DNA of 64,000 bases from positions 1,689,001 through 1,753,000 of the forward strand of contig NZ_CP088247.1 of assembly GCF_021117295.1 (NCBI RefSeq), written 5' to 3'. Below are positions 1-7,985 of the stretch, piece after piece. Position numbers and translations under genes: made by a program. This stretch comes from Methylorubrum sp. B1-46. GTDB lineage: Bacteria; Pseudomonadota; Alphaproteobacteria; Rhizobiales; Beijerinckiaceae. Each line of letters begins with the position of its first letter. The stretch's first letter is position 1. A model generated the notes under the pieces. That model was given only the letters and a program-made list of their open reading frames with translations. It did no database searches and was not told the origin of the DNA.

Positions 1-42
1 CTGCGTGCGGGTCGCCAAGGATGCGTTAACTGGCGGCGCCCG

Positions 43-663
43 TCAGCGGGTTCGGCTGGCCAGTTCCTCGACGATCCGCCCCACCTCGGCTTCCGCGTGG
101 CCGAACCCGCGGCTCGTATCGATCAGAAAGTCTGCCCGCGCCCGCTTCTCGGCATCCGGCATCTGCTTGGCGCGGATTGCCTCGAACGCCGCCTCGGTCA
201 TGCCGGGACGGGCGAGCACGCGGGCGCGCTGAACCTCCGGCGGCGCGGTGACGACGAGGACGGCGTCGCAGCGGGCCTCGGCCCCGGTCTCGAACAGGAG
301 CGGGATGTCGAGGACGACGAGCGGCGCGTCCGCGTGGCGAGCGAGGAAGGCGCGGCTCACGTCGCGGACCAGCGGATGCACGATCGCCTCCAGCCGCGCG
401 AGCTTTTCGGAATTTCCGAGCACCGCTGCGCGCAGCGCCGGCCGGTCGACACCGCCCTCCGGCGTCAGGGTGCCGGGAAAGGCGTCGCCGATCGCCCGCG
501 CTGCGGCGCCGCCCGGTCCATAGAGGGCGTGGACCGCCGCGTCCGAATCGTGGAGCGGGACGCCGCGGGCGGAAAACATCGCCGCGGTGGCCGATTTGCC
601 CATGCCGATCGAGCCGGTGAGGCCGAGCACCACGGGGCGGCGGGATGGGTCGGTCGCGCTCAT
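43..663 (-). CDS. coaE: Dephospho-CoA kinase
   Basis: Last step of coenzyme A synthesis: ATP-dependent phosphorylation of the 3'-hydroxyl of dephospho-CoA in the cytosol. The 206-residue product has the family's usual length, an N-terminal P-loop (GSIGMGKS, residues 17-24) and the acidic HDSD motif at 38-41. I chose the ATG at 663 because it overlaps the aroE stop by four bases (ATGA), implying translational coupling; an in-frame start at 732 would lie inside aroE and only add an Arg/Pro-rich tail. It is the last gene of the ppsR-maf-aroE cluster visible here; dnaQ commonly follows in relatives and would lie beyond the left edge. Confidence 0.95.
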   Translation of the reverse strand: MSATDPSRRPVVLGLTGSIGMGKSATAAMFSARGVPLHDSDAAVHALYGPGGAAARAIGDAFPGTLTPEGGVDRPALRAAVLGNSEKLARLEAIVHPLVRDVSRAFLARHADAPLVVLDIPLLFETGAEARCDAVLVVTAPPEVQRARVLARPGMTEAAFEAIRAKQMPDAEKRARADFLIDTSRGFGHAEAEVGRIVEELASRTR

Positions 664-1496
664 GCCGCGGCGAGATCCGCGACGATCTTTTGGCGCAGGG
701 CCGGCGTCACCGCTGGGCGCAGGCCGAACCACGCGGCAAAGCCCGGCACCGCCTGATGCAGCAGCATGCCGAGCCCGTCGACCGCCGCGAGCCCCCGCGC
801 CCGCGCCGCGGCCAGAAGCGGCGTCTCCAGCGGCACGTAGACGATGTCGGCCACCGCCGCGCGGTCCGGGAGCGGAGTGAGGTCGAGCGCGAGCGGCGGA
901 TGCCCGGCCATGCCGAGCGAGGTGGTGTTGACGAGGAGCCCGGTCTCGGCGAGCGCCTCGGGCACGGCCTCCCAGGCCAGCGCCGCGACGTGATCGGGGT
1001 CGAGTTCGGCCAGCGCCCGCGCCCGCTCGGGGCTGCGGTTGGCGACGCGGACCGAGAGCCCCCGCTCCACCAGCCCGACGACGATGGCCCGCGCCGCACC
1101 GCCCGCGCCGAGCACGAGGGCGGTCCCGCCGATGCGCTCGGGCCAGCCCTCACCGAGGCTCTGATCGAGATGGGCGATGAAGCCCGGCGCGTCGGTGTTG
1201 TCGCCGCGCACGCGGTCGCCCTCGACGATCAGCGTGTTCACCGCCCCGATTCTTTTCGCACGCGGCGTCAGCGAATCCGCGAGGCGGTAGGCCGCCTCCT
1301 TGTGCGGGATGGTGACGTTGCCGCCGGCAAAGCCCGAACCGGGCAGACCGCGGAAGAACACCTCGAAGGCGTCGGGCGCCACGTCGATGCGCTCGTAAGT
1401 GCCGTCGAGCCCGTGCTCGGCGAGCCAGTGGCCGTGGATCAGCGGCGAGCGGGAATGCCGGATCGGGTGGCCGACGACGAAGGCCCTGAGGGTCAT
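660..1496 (-). CDS. aroE: Shikimate 5-dehydrogenase
   Basis: NADP-dependent reduction of 3-dehydroshikimate to shikimate in aromatic amino-acid synthesis. The 278-residue product shows the shikimate-binding HSRSP near residue 14, the NVTIPHK motif with catalytic Lys66, the conserved Asp102 in DNTDAPG, and the nucleotide-binding GAGGAA at 130-135. Length is typical. It sits 28 bases downstream of the CDF exporter and overlaps coaE by four bases, so the genes are probably read as one unit. The order maf-aroE-coaE is conserved beside the replication origin in several alphaproteobacteria. Confidence 0.96.
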   Translation of the reverse strand: MTLRAFVVGHPIRHSRSPLIHGHWLAEHGLDGTYERIDVAPDAFEVFFRGLPGSGFAGGNVTIPHKEAAYRLADSLTPRAKRIGAVNTLIVEGDRVRGDNTDAPGFIAHLDQSLGEGWPERIGGTALVLGAGGAARAIVVGLVERGLSVRVANRSPERARALAELDPDHVAALAWEAVPEALAETGLLVNTTSLGMAGHPPLALDLTPLPDRAAVADIVYVPLETPLLAAARARGLAAVDGLGMLLHQAVPGFAAWFGLRPAVTPALRQKIVADLAAA

Positions 1497-1524
1497 GGAA
1501 TCCTGCCGAAAACGTCGAGGGACA

Positions 1525-2526
1525 TCATGCGGCGCAGCCCTTCGGCAGCGTGCAGGCGGTCTGCCCCTCGATCTCGATCTGAAGGGTGGCGTGGCCGATC
1601 CCGAAGCGCACCCGCAATTCGTCCGCGGTCTCCCTGAGGAAATGCGGATGGTTCGCCTCGCCCGCGACGACGAGATGGGCGGTGAGCGCCGGCTCGGTGG
1701 TGCTCATCGGCCAGATGTGCAGGTCGTGCAGCCCGCGCACGCCGGGGCGGGCGGCGAGACAGGCGCGCACCGCCTCCGGGTCGATGCCCGGCGGCACCGC
1801 GGCGAGCGCCATCGCCACGCTGTCGCGCAGCAGGCCCCAGGTCGCGGCGATGATGAGCGCGGCGATGACGAGGCTCACCAGCGGGTCGAGCCAGTCGAAG
1901 CCGGTGGCGAGGATGACGAGACCCGCGAGCACCACGCCGGCCGAGACCGCCGCGTCGGCGACCATGTGCAGGTAGGCGCCGCGGATGTTGATGTCGCCCT
2001 TCGCGCCGGAGGCGAACAGCCAAGCGGTGAAGCCGTTGATGAGAATGCCGATGCCGGCCACCACCATCACCGTGGTGCCGGCGACCGGCGCCGGTTCGAG
2101 GAAGCGCTGCACCGCCTCGACGATGATGCCGCCGGTGGCGACCAGAAGCACCACTGCGTTGAACAGGGCGGCGAGGATCGAGGAACCGCGCAGGCCGTAG
2201 GTGAAGCGGGCCGAGGGCGCGCGCTTGACCAGGACCGCGGCGATCCAGGCGGCAACGAGGCCGAGCACGTCGGAGAGGTTGTGGCCGGCATCGGCCACCA
2301 GCGCCATCGAGTTCGACAGCCAGCCGTAGAACGCCTCAACCCCGACGAAGCCGAGGTTCAGCGCGATGCCGATGGCGAAGGCCGGTCCGAAATTTTTGGG
2401 GGCGTGACCATGCCCCCCATGTCCGTGAGCGTGGGCATGACCGTGCCCGGCCTGATCATGTCCGTGATCCGAAGGGGCGTGATCGTGCTGATGACCTTGC
2501 CGCTGACCCTGCCGATGGTCGTCCAT
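1525..2526 (-). CDS. Cation diffusion facilitator (ZitB/CzcD type metal exporter)
   Basis: Proton-coupled inner-membrane efflux of divalent metals such as Zn2+ or Cd2+. The 333-residue product begins with a very His/Gly-rich cytoplasmic tail (about residues 4-42), followed by six hydrophobic segments and a C-terminal cytoplasmic domain. Both metal-site HxxxD motifs are present: HNLSD in the second membrane segment and HMVAD in the fifth. I start at the ATG at 2526, just before the His-rich tail; the reading frame continues upstream through maf but that part is Arg/Pro-rich noise. It lies between maf and aroE, an insertion into an otherwise conserved housekeeping cluster. The metal is inferred from the His-rich tail only. 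Confidence 0.93.
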   Translation of the reverse strand: MDDHRQGQRQGHQHDHAPSDHGHDQAGHGHAHAHGHGGHGHAPKNFGPAFAIGIALNLGFVGVEAFYGWLSNSMALVADAGHNLSDVLGLVAAWIAAVLVKRAPSARFTYGLRGSSILAALFNAVVLLVATGGIIVEAVQRFLEPAPVAGTTVMVVAGIGILINGFTAWLFASGAKGDINIRGAYLHMVADAAVSAGVVLAGLVILATGFDWLDPLVSLVIAALIIAATWGLLRDSVAMALAAVPPGIDPEAVRACLAARPGVRGLHDLHIWPMSTTEPALTAHLVVAGEANHPHFLRETADELRVRFGIGHATLQIEIEGQTACTLPKGCAA

Positions 2527-2540
2527 CGTCCCTCGCCGTG

Positions 2541-3155
2541 TCAGAATGCCAGCAGGCCCATGCCCCGCAGCCGCGCGAGAAGGGGCGTTAGGGGCAGGCC
2601 GAGGATCGTCGAATGGTCGCCCTCGACCCGCTCGAACAGGTGGATGCCGAGCCCCTCGAGCTGGTAGGCGCCGACCGACGTCGTCACCGCGACGCCCGCG
2701 AGCCGCAGATAGGCGTCGATGGCCTCCGCATCGAGGGGGCGCATAGTCAGCCGCGCCGTCTCCACGAAGTCCTCCGCCCTGCCGTCGCGCAGGATCGCCA
2801 CCGCCGAATGAAGCTGGTGGGTCCGGCCCTGGAGCCGGGCGAGATGGGCGTGCGCGGCCTTGAGATCGGCGGGCTTGTGGAAGATCCGGCCCTCGCATTC
2901 GAGCACTTGGTCGGCGCCGATCACGATGCGGCCGGGATGACGGGCGGCCACCTCCTCCGCCTTGGCGCGGGCGAGACGCCGCGCCAGGTCCGCCGGGACG
3001 AGCTCGCCGCCCTCGGCCTCCAGCGCGCGCTCGTCGATCCGCGCCGGCGCCGTCTCCACCGGCAGGCCGGCGCCCGTCAGGAGGTCGCGCCGAGTGGCGC
3101 TCGCCGAGGCGAGAAGAAGCGGTGCGGGGGCAAGCCAGAGCGGGGAGGCGTTCAC
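2541..3155 (-). CDS. maf: Maf family nucleotide pyrophosphatase
   Basis: Hydrolyses non-canonical or excess nucleoside triphosphates to the monophosphate, sparing nucleic acids from modified bases; overproduction of homologues blocks septation. The 204-residue product carries the family signature LASASATRR (near residue 15), the GADQVLE stretch, and the C-terminal EGDHSTILGLP motif holding a catalytic Asp. It starts with GTG at 3155, 19 bases after the glycosyltransferase stop. Whether it belongs to the dTTP/UTP (YhdE) or m7GTP (YceF) subfamily is not decided from the sequence. Confidence 0.92.
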   Translation of the reverse strand: MNASPLWLAPAPLLLASASATRRDLLTGAGLPVETAPARIDERALEAEGGELVPADLARRLARAKAEEVAARHPGRIVIGADQVLECEGRIFHKPADLKAAHAHLARLQGRTHQLHSAVAILRDGRAEDFVETARLTMRPLDAEAIDAYLRLAGVAVTTSVGAYQLEGLGIHLFERVEGDHSTILGLPLTPLLARLRGMGLLAF

Positions 3156-3174
3156 GGGGACCCAAAAATTTCCG

Positions 3175-4311
3175 TCAGCGCAAGCCGCGCCAGTCGAGCC
3201 AGTCGAACAGGAAGTCGATATCCTGCGGCGCCACGGAGAAGAACCCCTCCTCCGAGCGCTCCGAGCCGATCACGTAGCCGCTGGCATGGCCGAGCGCGTG
3301 GTCGATCGAGCTTTGCAGGAAGCCGAGTTCGAGCCCGTTGTCGCGCAGGGCCACCACGGTGGTGGCGGGGCTCGCGAACAGCGAGCCGTGTAGCCCCGAC
3401 CCGTATTCCCCGATGATCGTGCCGGCCGAGCGGAACAGGGCGATCTGCTCGGGCACGCTCAGCCGCTCGGGCTGCACGCGGGTGAAGCCGCGGGCGATCG
3501 CCTTCGCCTCGAAATCGGCCCGCTCCGCCAGGGTCCGCCGGTTGCGCGTATCGGCATTGTCCGAGCGGGAGATTAGGATTTTCTCCGTCCCCGGCGTCTC
3601 GCGCCGGCGGCCGGGTCGCCAAAAAGGCCGCCGGCGCAGATCGGGGGCCGCGCGGTCGAGCAGGAAACGGCGGGCCTGCCGCATCAGCGGCGAGGCGCGG
3701 CTGACGAAGCGGAGCGCCGTCGGCACGAGCAGAGAGCGGCAGGCGACGCAGTCCCGGACACGGTCGTAGACGACGAGGCGGTCCTCGCCGACACCGAGCA
3801 GACCGAGCCAGGTACGGGCGAAACCAGGCGTGTCGGCGGGGAGGAGGTAGCGCAGACGCGTGATGTCGTGACCGGCCCGGTCGAGCAGGAAGAGTTTGGG
3901 CAGGAAATCGACCAGCCAGTGGCCGTACATCTGGTGACCCATCCCGGTCAGCAGCACGACCGGCTCCTCGACGGTGATCCGCCGCAGATCAGGGAGCCGC
4001 GCGGCGATGGCGCGGAAATGCCCCTCGAAATTGACGGGAAAGATGTTGAGCTGGGCGGCGTACTGGAACACGCCGTCGAGAAGGACGACGCCCTCCTCCG
4101 TCACCTCGGCGCCCGGCACTTCGTAGAGGCTCGTGCCGAGCACCGTGGTCTGCTCGTGGTAGACGCGCAGCAGCGTCGGCGTCACCGCGCCGACGAGCAG
4201 GTCCGGCGGGGGTGCCCAGTCCCGGTAGGACAGGCTGAGATCGGTGCAGCGCCCGCGCCCGGCCTCGACGGTCTCGCGCAGATCGGCCGCGGGAAAGCCC
4301 GCGTCTTCCAT
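3175..4311 (-). CDS. Glycosyltransferase family 61-like protein (DUF563)
   Basis: A 378-residue protein resembling the DUF563/GT61 family of capsule or surface-polysaccharide glycosyltransferases. I base this on the central GHWLVDFLPKL block (about residues 130-141) and the C-terminal GEYGSGLHGSLFA block, which match the family's two most conserved regions. No signal peptide or membrane segment is evident, so a cytosolic or membrane-peripheral enzyme is likely. Donor and acceptor cannot be told. It lies ten bases downstream of ppsR and upstream of maf, where the conserved origin cluster usually has no such gene, suggesting insertion into the operon. Confidence 0.75.
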   Translation of the reverse strand: MEDAGFPAADLRETVEAGRGRCTDLSLSYRDWAPPPDLLVGAVTPTLLRVYHEQTTVLGTSLYEVPGAEVTEEGVVLLDGVFQYAAQLNIFPVNFEGHFRAIAARLPDLRRITVEEPVVLLTGMGHQMYGHWLVDFLPKLFLLDRAGHDITRLRYLLPADTPGFARTWLGLLGVGEDRLVVYDRVRDCVACRSLLVPTALRFVSRASPLMRQARRFLLDRAAPDLRRRPFWRPGRRRETPGTEKILISRSDNADTRNRRTLAERADFEAKAIARGFTRVQPERLSVPEQIALFRSAGTIIGEYGSGLHGSLFASPATTVVALRDNGLELGFLQSSIDHALGHASGYVIGSERSEEGFFSVAPQDIDFLFDWLDWRGLR

Positions 4312-4321
4312 GGCCCCGCCT

Positions 4322-5152
4322 TCAGGTCGCGATGAACTTGAGGCGGTGCTCTCGGTAGAGATCGAGGATCGCGGCCGCCGTCTCCTCGATCGAGCGGCGG
4401 GTCACGTCGATGGTCGGCCAGCGGTACTTGGCGCAGAGCCGGCGCGAGGCGGCGATCTCGTCGGCGACCGATTCCCGATCGACATAGGCCGAATTCTCAT
4501 CGGCCTTGAGGCTCAGGAGCCGGTTCTGGCGGATCTGCACGATCCGCTCCGGGCTGGCGATCAGCCCGACGATCAGCACCTTCCTCGCCCGCTCGAAGCT
4601 CGGCGGCAGCGGCATCGACGGCACCAGGGGGAGATTGGCGGTCTTGAGGCCGCGATTGGCGAGATAGATCGAGGTCGGCGTCTTCGAGGTGCGGCTGACG
4701 CCGATCAGCAGCACGTCGGCCTCGTCGAGGTCGTCGGGCAGCGCCCCGTCATCGTGGGCCAGCGTGAAGTTCATCGCGTCGATGCGCTTGAAATACTCGG
4801 CGTTGAGCATGTGCTGCGCGCCCGGCCGCTCGGTCGAGGTCGCGCCGAGATAGGAGCGCAGCAGCGCGTGCACCGGCTGGAGCACGTTGAGCGTCGGCGA
4901 GCCGGTCTCGCGGCAGGCCTCCTCCAGGCGCTCGATCAGCTCGTGGCCGACGAGGGTATAGAGCACGAGGCCCGGCGCCGCCTTGATCTCGGAAATCACC
5001 CGTTCGAGCTGCGCGCCCGAGCGCACCAGCGGGTAGACGTGCTCGATCGCCGAGATGCCCTCGTACTGCACCGCCGCGGCGCGCCCGACATTGATCAGCG
5101 TCTCGCCGGTGGAATCCGAGACGAGGTGGAGATGAAAGTAGCTGCGGCTCAT
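4322..5152 (-). CDS. ppsR: Pyruvate, phosphate dikinase regulatory protein (DUF299 kinase/pyrophosphorylase)
   Basis: Bifunctional ADP-dependent serine/threonine kinase and Pi-dependent pyrophosphorylase that switches PEP synthetase or pyruvate phosphate dikinase off and on. The 276-residue product has the family's usual length, the N-terminal VSDSTGETL block and the nucleotide-binding GVSRTSKT at residues 151-158. Its target is not in the window. It is the first gene of the minus-strand cluster and its start faces the gene-free 5153-5812 region, with hemE divergent on the other side. This ppsR/hemE pairing flanks the chromosomal origin in Caulobacter and Rickettsia. Confidence 0.93.
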   Translation of the reverse strand: MSRSYFHLHLVSDSTGETLINVGRAAAVQYEGISAIEHVYPLVRSGAQLERVISEIKAAPGLVLYTLVGHELIERLEEACRETGSPTLNVLQPVHALLRSYLGATSTERPGAQHMLNAEYFKRIDAMNFTLAHDDGALPDDLDEADVLLIGVSRTSKTPTSIYLANRGLKTANLPLVPSMPLPPSFERARKVLIVGLIASPERIVQIRQNRLLSLKADENSAYVDRESVADEIAASRRLCAKYRWPTIDVTRRSIEETAAAILDLYREHRLKFIAT

Positions 5153-5633
5153 CGTCGGCCCGTCTCTGCCATGACGCGTCGGTCACAGGGACGACTTGGC
5201 CGCCCCTGGAGATGCTTAGAGCATTTTCTCTGACAAGCGCGACGCCGAATTGCCGTTTGTCCGCCGACGGGCTTCGGGATCCTCACGAGGGGATGGAGCC
5301 CGAGGAGACCGTTTCGAGCATCGTCGCGCCATCGGTCAAAGTCGCACCGTCGCTGCGCATTCCGCTGTGTTTTCAGATATTTGAGGTCCCGCTACCGCCG
5401 TACCATCCCCAGCCCGCGTCCAGGGAGTCGACAAGTGGGGAAAATCGGGCCCTTTGGACACGCGGCGGCCAGTTGTCCCGAAAACCGTCGACTCCGCCCT
5501 CAACATGCCGACCGCGAGCACATGTTGGAGTCGCCGGATTGGGAGAATCCGGGACCGAGGCGGCCATCAGGGCATGCAGGCCCACGCAAGCCTCTGCTGA
5601 GCTTGGCCTATCGTGGACATTAGATCCAATCCG

Positions 5634-5649
5634 TTAAGAGGCGATTAAC
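5634..5649 (+). promoter_or_regulatory. CtrA-type binding site
   Basis: TTAA, seven bases, then TTAAC: an exact match to the consensus of the alphaproteobacterial response regulator CtrA. It lies about 165 bases before hemE and inside the candidate origin, as CtrA sites do in Caulobacter, where they block DnaA-driven initiation and control hemE transcription. Function here is inferred. Confidence 0.6.
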
Positions 5650-5717
5650 GCCGCGGCTGTGGGGAGGGCCTGTGGACGCGCTTGCGACATCACGATCCAA
5701 CGTCCAAGAGAAAAAAC

Positions 5718-5735
5718 AGAGATTCTAGAATCTCT
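5718..5735. repeat. 18-base perfect palindrome in an AT-rich patch
   Basis: AGAGATTCTAGAATCTCT reads the same on both strands and is flanked by A6 on the left and a CTTTCTTT run on the right. Two GANTC methylation sites (5721-5725 and 5728-5732) lie inside it. It could be an operator, part of the origin unwinding element, or a hairpin upstream of hemE. Confidence 0.6.
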
Positions 5736-5812
5736 CTTTCTTTGAGTAGGGCCGGGGTGGGGATGGCGCGGTCGCGACCTCTCCGGACTCCCCCGAACGG
5801 CAACCAGGCAGG

Positions 5813-6928
5813 ATGCGGGCTTCAGGCATGGCGGAGGCAAGGACGGCGGACAGGCCGGTGCTGCGGGTGATGTCGGGAGAGGCGATCTCCCCGCCCCCGG
5901 CCTGGATGATGCGCCAAGCCGGCCGCTACCTGCCGGAATATCGGGCGACGCGGGCGGAGGCCGGCTCCTTCCTCGATCTCTGCTACAACCCGGCCTTCGC
6001 CACCGAGGTGACGCTCCAGCCGATCCGCCGCTTCGGCTTCGAGGCGTCGATCCTGTTCTCCGACATCCTCGTCATCCCCCACGCGCTCGGCCAGGACGTG
6101 CGCTTCGTCGAGGGCGAGGGCCCGCGCCTCGACGCGCTGCAGGGCAGAGCGCAGTTCGAGCGGCTGCGCGAGGCCGGCGACCCGGCGATCTTCTCGCATC
6201 TGGCCCCGGTCTTCGAGGCGGTGGAGCGCATTCGGGGTGCCCTCCCGAACGAGACCACGCTGCTCGGCTTCTGCGGTGCGCCCTGGACCGTGGCGAGCTA
6301 CATGATCGGCGGGCGCGGCACGGTGGATCTCGCCCCGGCCCGCGCGCTGGCGGCCTCCGACCCGGCGCTGCTCGACGCGCTGCTCGACCGGCTTGTCGCC
6401 GTCCAGACCGAGTATCTCGTGCGACAGCTCCGCGCCGGCGCCGACGCGGTGCAGATCTTCGAGTCGCATGCCGGCGTGCTGCCGGCTCTCGAGCAAAAAG
6501 CCGGCGTGCTGCCGGACTCCTCCGACGGCGACGCCCTCAAGCGCTTCTCGCTCGGGCCGATCGCGCGGATGGTCCAGGGCGTCCGCGCGCAGGTGCCGGA
6601 CGCCAAGATCATCGTCTTCGCCAAGGGATCGGGGCTGGAGGGCCATGCCCGCGTCGTGCCTGAGACCGGCGCGAGTGCCGTCGGCGTCGATTGGGGTGTC
6701 GATCTGGCGGCCCTGCGGGCCCGTGTGCCGGCCTCGACGGTGACGCAGGGCAACCTCCACCCCGAGACGCTGATCGAGGGCGGGCGGGCTCTGGACGCGG
6801 CCGTGGACGCCATCCTGGAGGCGACCGCAGGCCTGCCGCACATCTTCAACCTCGGCCACGGCATCACCCCGCAGACGCCGATCGCCCATGTCGAGCAGAT
6901 GCTGGCCCGCCTCCGGGCCGGCCGCTGA
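5813..6928 (+). CDS. hemE: Uroporphyrinogen III decarboxylase
   Basis: Decarboxylates the four acetate side chains of uroporphyrinogen III to give coproporphyrinogen III in haem (and bacteriochlorophyll) synthesis; cytosolic homodimer, no cofactor. The N-terminal signature PAWMMRQAGRYLPEYR, with the catalytic Arg pair near residues 34 and 38, and the FSDILVIP block are intact. The product is 371 residues from the ATG at 5813, or 366 from the in-frame ATG at 5828. The second is closer to the family's usual N-terminus, but neither has a strong ribosome site, so the start is open. hemJ follows after 40 bases, giving a small haem operon. Confidence 0.95.
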   Translation: MRASGMAEARTADRPVLRVMSGEAISPPPAWMMRQAGRYLPEYRATRAEAGSFLDLCYNPAFATEVTLQPIRRFGFEASILFSDILVIPHALGQDVRFVEGEGPRLDALQGRAQFERLREAGDPAIFSHLAPVFEAVERIRGALPNETTLLGFCGAPWTVASYMIGGRGTVDLAPARALAASDPALLDALLDRLVAVQTEYLVRQLRAGADAVQIFESHAGVLPALEQKAGVLPDSSDGDALKRFSLGPIARMVQGVRAQVPDAKIIVFAKGSGLEGHARVVPETGASAVGVDWGVDLAALRARVPASTVTQGNLHPETLIEGGRALDAAVDAILEATAGLPHIFNLGHGITPQTPIAHVEQMLARLRAGR

Positions 6929-6968
6929 CCGTTCTTTTCGCGTTGCGTATCGAGGAGTTTCTCAGCCG

Positions 6969-7409
6969 GTGCTCGAGACCCTGTACCCCTGGATCAAGGC
7001 CTTCCACGTCATCGCGGTGATCGCCTGGATGGCGGCGATGCTCTACCTGCCGCGCCTGTTCGTCTATCACGCGGCGCTGCCCGCCGGCTCGCGGGTGCAG
7101 TCCGAGACCTTCAAGGTCATGGAGCGGCGCCTGCTGAAGGCGATCATGACGCCGGCCATGATCGTCACGTGGGTCCTCGGGCTCTGGCTCGCGTGGCAGA
7201 GCGGCTACTACGCCGCGCCCTGGCTGCACGCGAAGTTCGCCCTGGTGCTGGCGATGAGCGGCGTGCACGGTTTCCTCGCCCGCACGGTCAAGGACTTCGC
7301 CGCCGACCGCAACACCCGGAGCCAGCGCTTCTACCGGGTCATCAACGAGGTGCCGACGCTCCTGATGATCGGCATCGTCATCCTCGCGATCGTGAAGCCC
7401 TGGAGCTGA
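6969..7409 (+). CDS. hemJ: Protoporphyrinogen IX oxidase, HemJ type
   Basis: Membrane oxidase converting protoporphyrinogen IX to protoporphyrin IX, the step after coproporphyrinogen oxidation. The 146-residue product has four hydrophobic segments, the N-terminal conserved His (FHVIAVIAWMA, His13) and the C-terminal EVPTLLMI...KPW block typical of HemJ. I use the GTG at 6969, which has GAGGAG eleven bases upstream. An ATG at 6888 in frame would overlap hemE by 41 bases and add non-conserved residues. It is co-directional with hemE and likely co-transcribed. Confidence 0.9.
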   Translation: MLETLYPWIKAFHVIAVIAWMAAMLYLPRLFVYHAALPAGSRVQSETFKVMERRLLKAIMTPAMIVTWVLGLWLAWQSGYYAAPWLHAKFALVLAMSGVHGFLARTVKDFAADRNTRSQRFYRVINEVPTLLMIGIVILAIVKPWS

Positions 7410-7495
7410 TTCTTTTTCGCAGAGGCGGGCACCGGGACGGGAACGGGCCGTTGGAAGGGCAAAGCGTGGCCGTTGCCCGCGATGGAGCTTGTCCG

Positions 7496-7837
7496 ATGCG
7501 TAGCCTGTTTCTCGCCCTCGCCTTGAGCCTCGCCGCGGCCTCCCCTGCGGCGGCGGCGAGCTTTCCCTGCGCCAAGGCCGAGACGCCCGACGAGAAGACG
7601 GTCTGCGACACCCGCGCCCTCAACGATCTCGACGTCGAGATGGCGGTGCGCTTCGACATCCTCAAAGACCTGCTGCCGATGGGCAACCGCACAAAGATGC
7701 AGGACGATCAGGAGGCGTGGCTCAAGGACCGCCGCGCCTGCGGCACCGACGTCGCCTGTCTCACCGCGGCCTACGAGGGACGGCTCAAGGTGCTGCGGGG
7801 CGTGCTGTCGGAATTCGCCAAGCAGGGCGGGCAGTAG
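7496..7837 (+). CDS. Exported LprI/DUF1311-like protein
   Basis: A 113-residue protein with a clear Sec signal peptide (residues 1-21, ending AAAA) and a mature part with four cysteines (FPCAK, KTVCDTR, RRACG, ACLTAAYEGR). The layout resembles LprI/DUF1311 proteins, some of which inhibit lysozyme. The start at 7496 follows a GGAG ribosome site. Periplasmic location is predicted; a lysozyme-inhibitor role is only a family association. Confidence 0.75.
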   Translation: MRSLFLALALSLAAASPAAAASFPCAKAETPDEKTVCDTRALNDLDVEMAVRFDILKDLLPMGNRTKMQDDQEAWLKDRRACGTDVACLTAAYEGRLKVLRGVLSEFAKQGGQ

Positions 7838-7856
7838 GGCGCTTTCCCACCAAACC

Positions 7857-7964
7857 CCTCATCCTGAGGTGCCGCGAAGCGGCCTCGAAGGATCTTCCAG
7901 ATCCCGCGCGATCCCTGGAGGATCCTTCGAGGCCGACGCTGCGCGTCGGCACCTCAGGATGAGG
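7857..7964. repeat. 108-base palindromic intergenic repeat, family A copy 1
   Basis: The outer arms, 7857-7873 and 7948-7964, are a perfect 17-base inverted repeat (CCTCATCCTGAGGTGCC). An inner pair, GGCCTCGAAGGATC at 7881-7894 and its complement at 7921-7934, is also perfect. The whole could form a long cruciform or RNA hairpin between the LprI-like gene and hisG. A diverged second copy is at 15667-15783. Confidence 0.85.
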
Positions 7965-7985
7965 TCGTGGGTGGGGGTGCCTCTC

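Larger units (their letters stand above)
5153..5812. other. Candidate chromosomal replication origin (oriC)
   Basis: A 660-base gene-free gap between divergent ppsR and hemE, the position of the mapped Caulobacter origin. Seen in the sequence: a perfect TTAA-N7-TTAAC CtrA-type site at 5634-5649; an AT-rich purine/pyrimidine patch at 5706-5747 containing an 18-base perfect palindrome, a plausible unwinding element; seven GANTC (CcrM) sites between 5425 and 5790; inverted copies of GGAGTCGAC at 5424-5432 and 5487-5495; and a hairpin CCGGATT/AATCCGG at 5534-5552. No perfect TTATCCACA DnaA box is present. Partial matches are TTTTCCCCA (reverse strand, about 5436-5444) and two TGTGG cores near 5658-5676. 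Identification as oriC is inference from synteny plus these motifs. The gap must also hold the ppsR and hemE promoters. Confidence 0.6.

Noticed and set aside
5212..5637. Open frame of 141 codons in the candidate origin gap
   Set aside because: No ribosome site, no recognisable domain, and the codon pattern does not match neighbours.
5153..5812. Perfect DnaA box TTATCCACA
   Set aside because: Searched by eye on both strands; only six- or seven-of-nine matches are present, so none is annotated as a separate feature.
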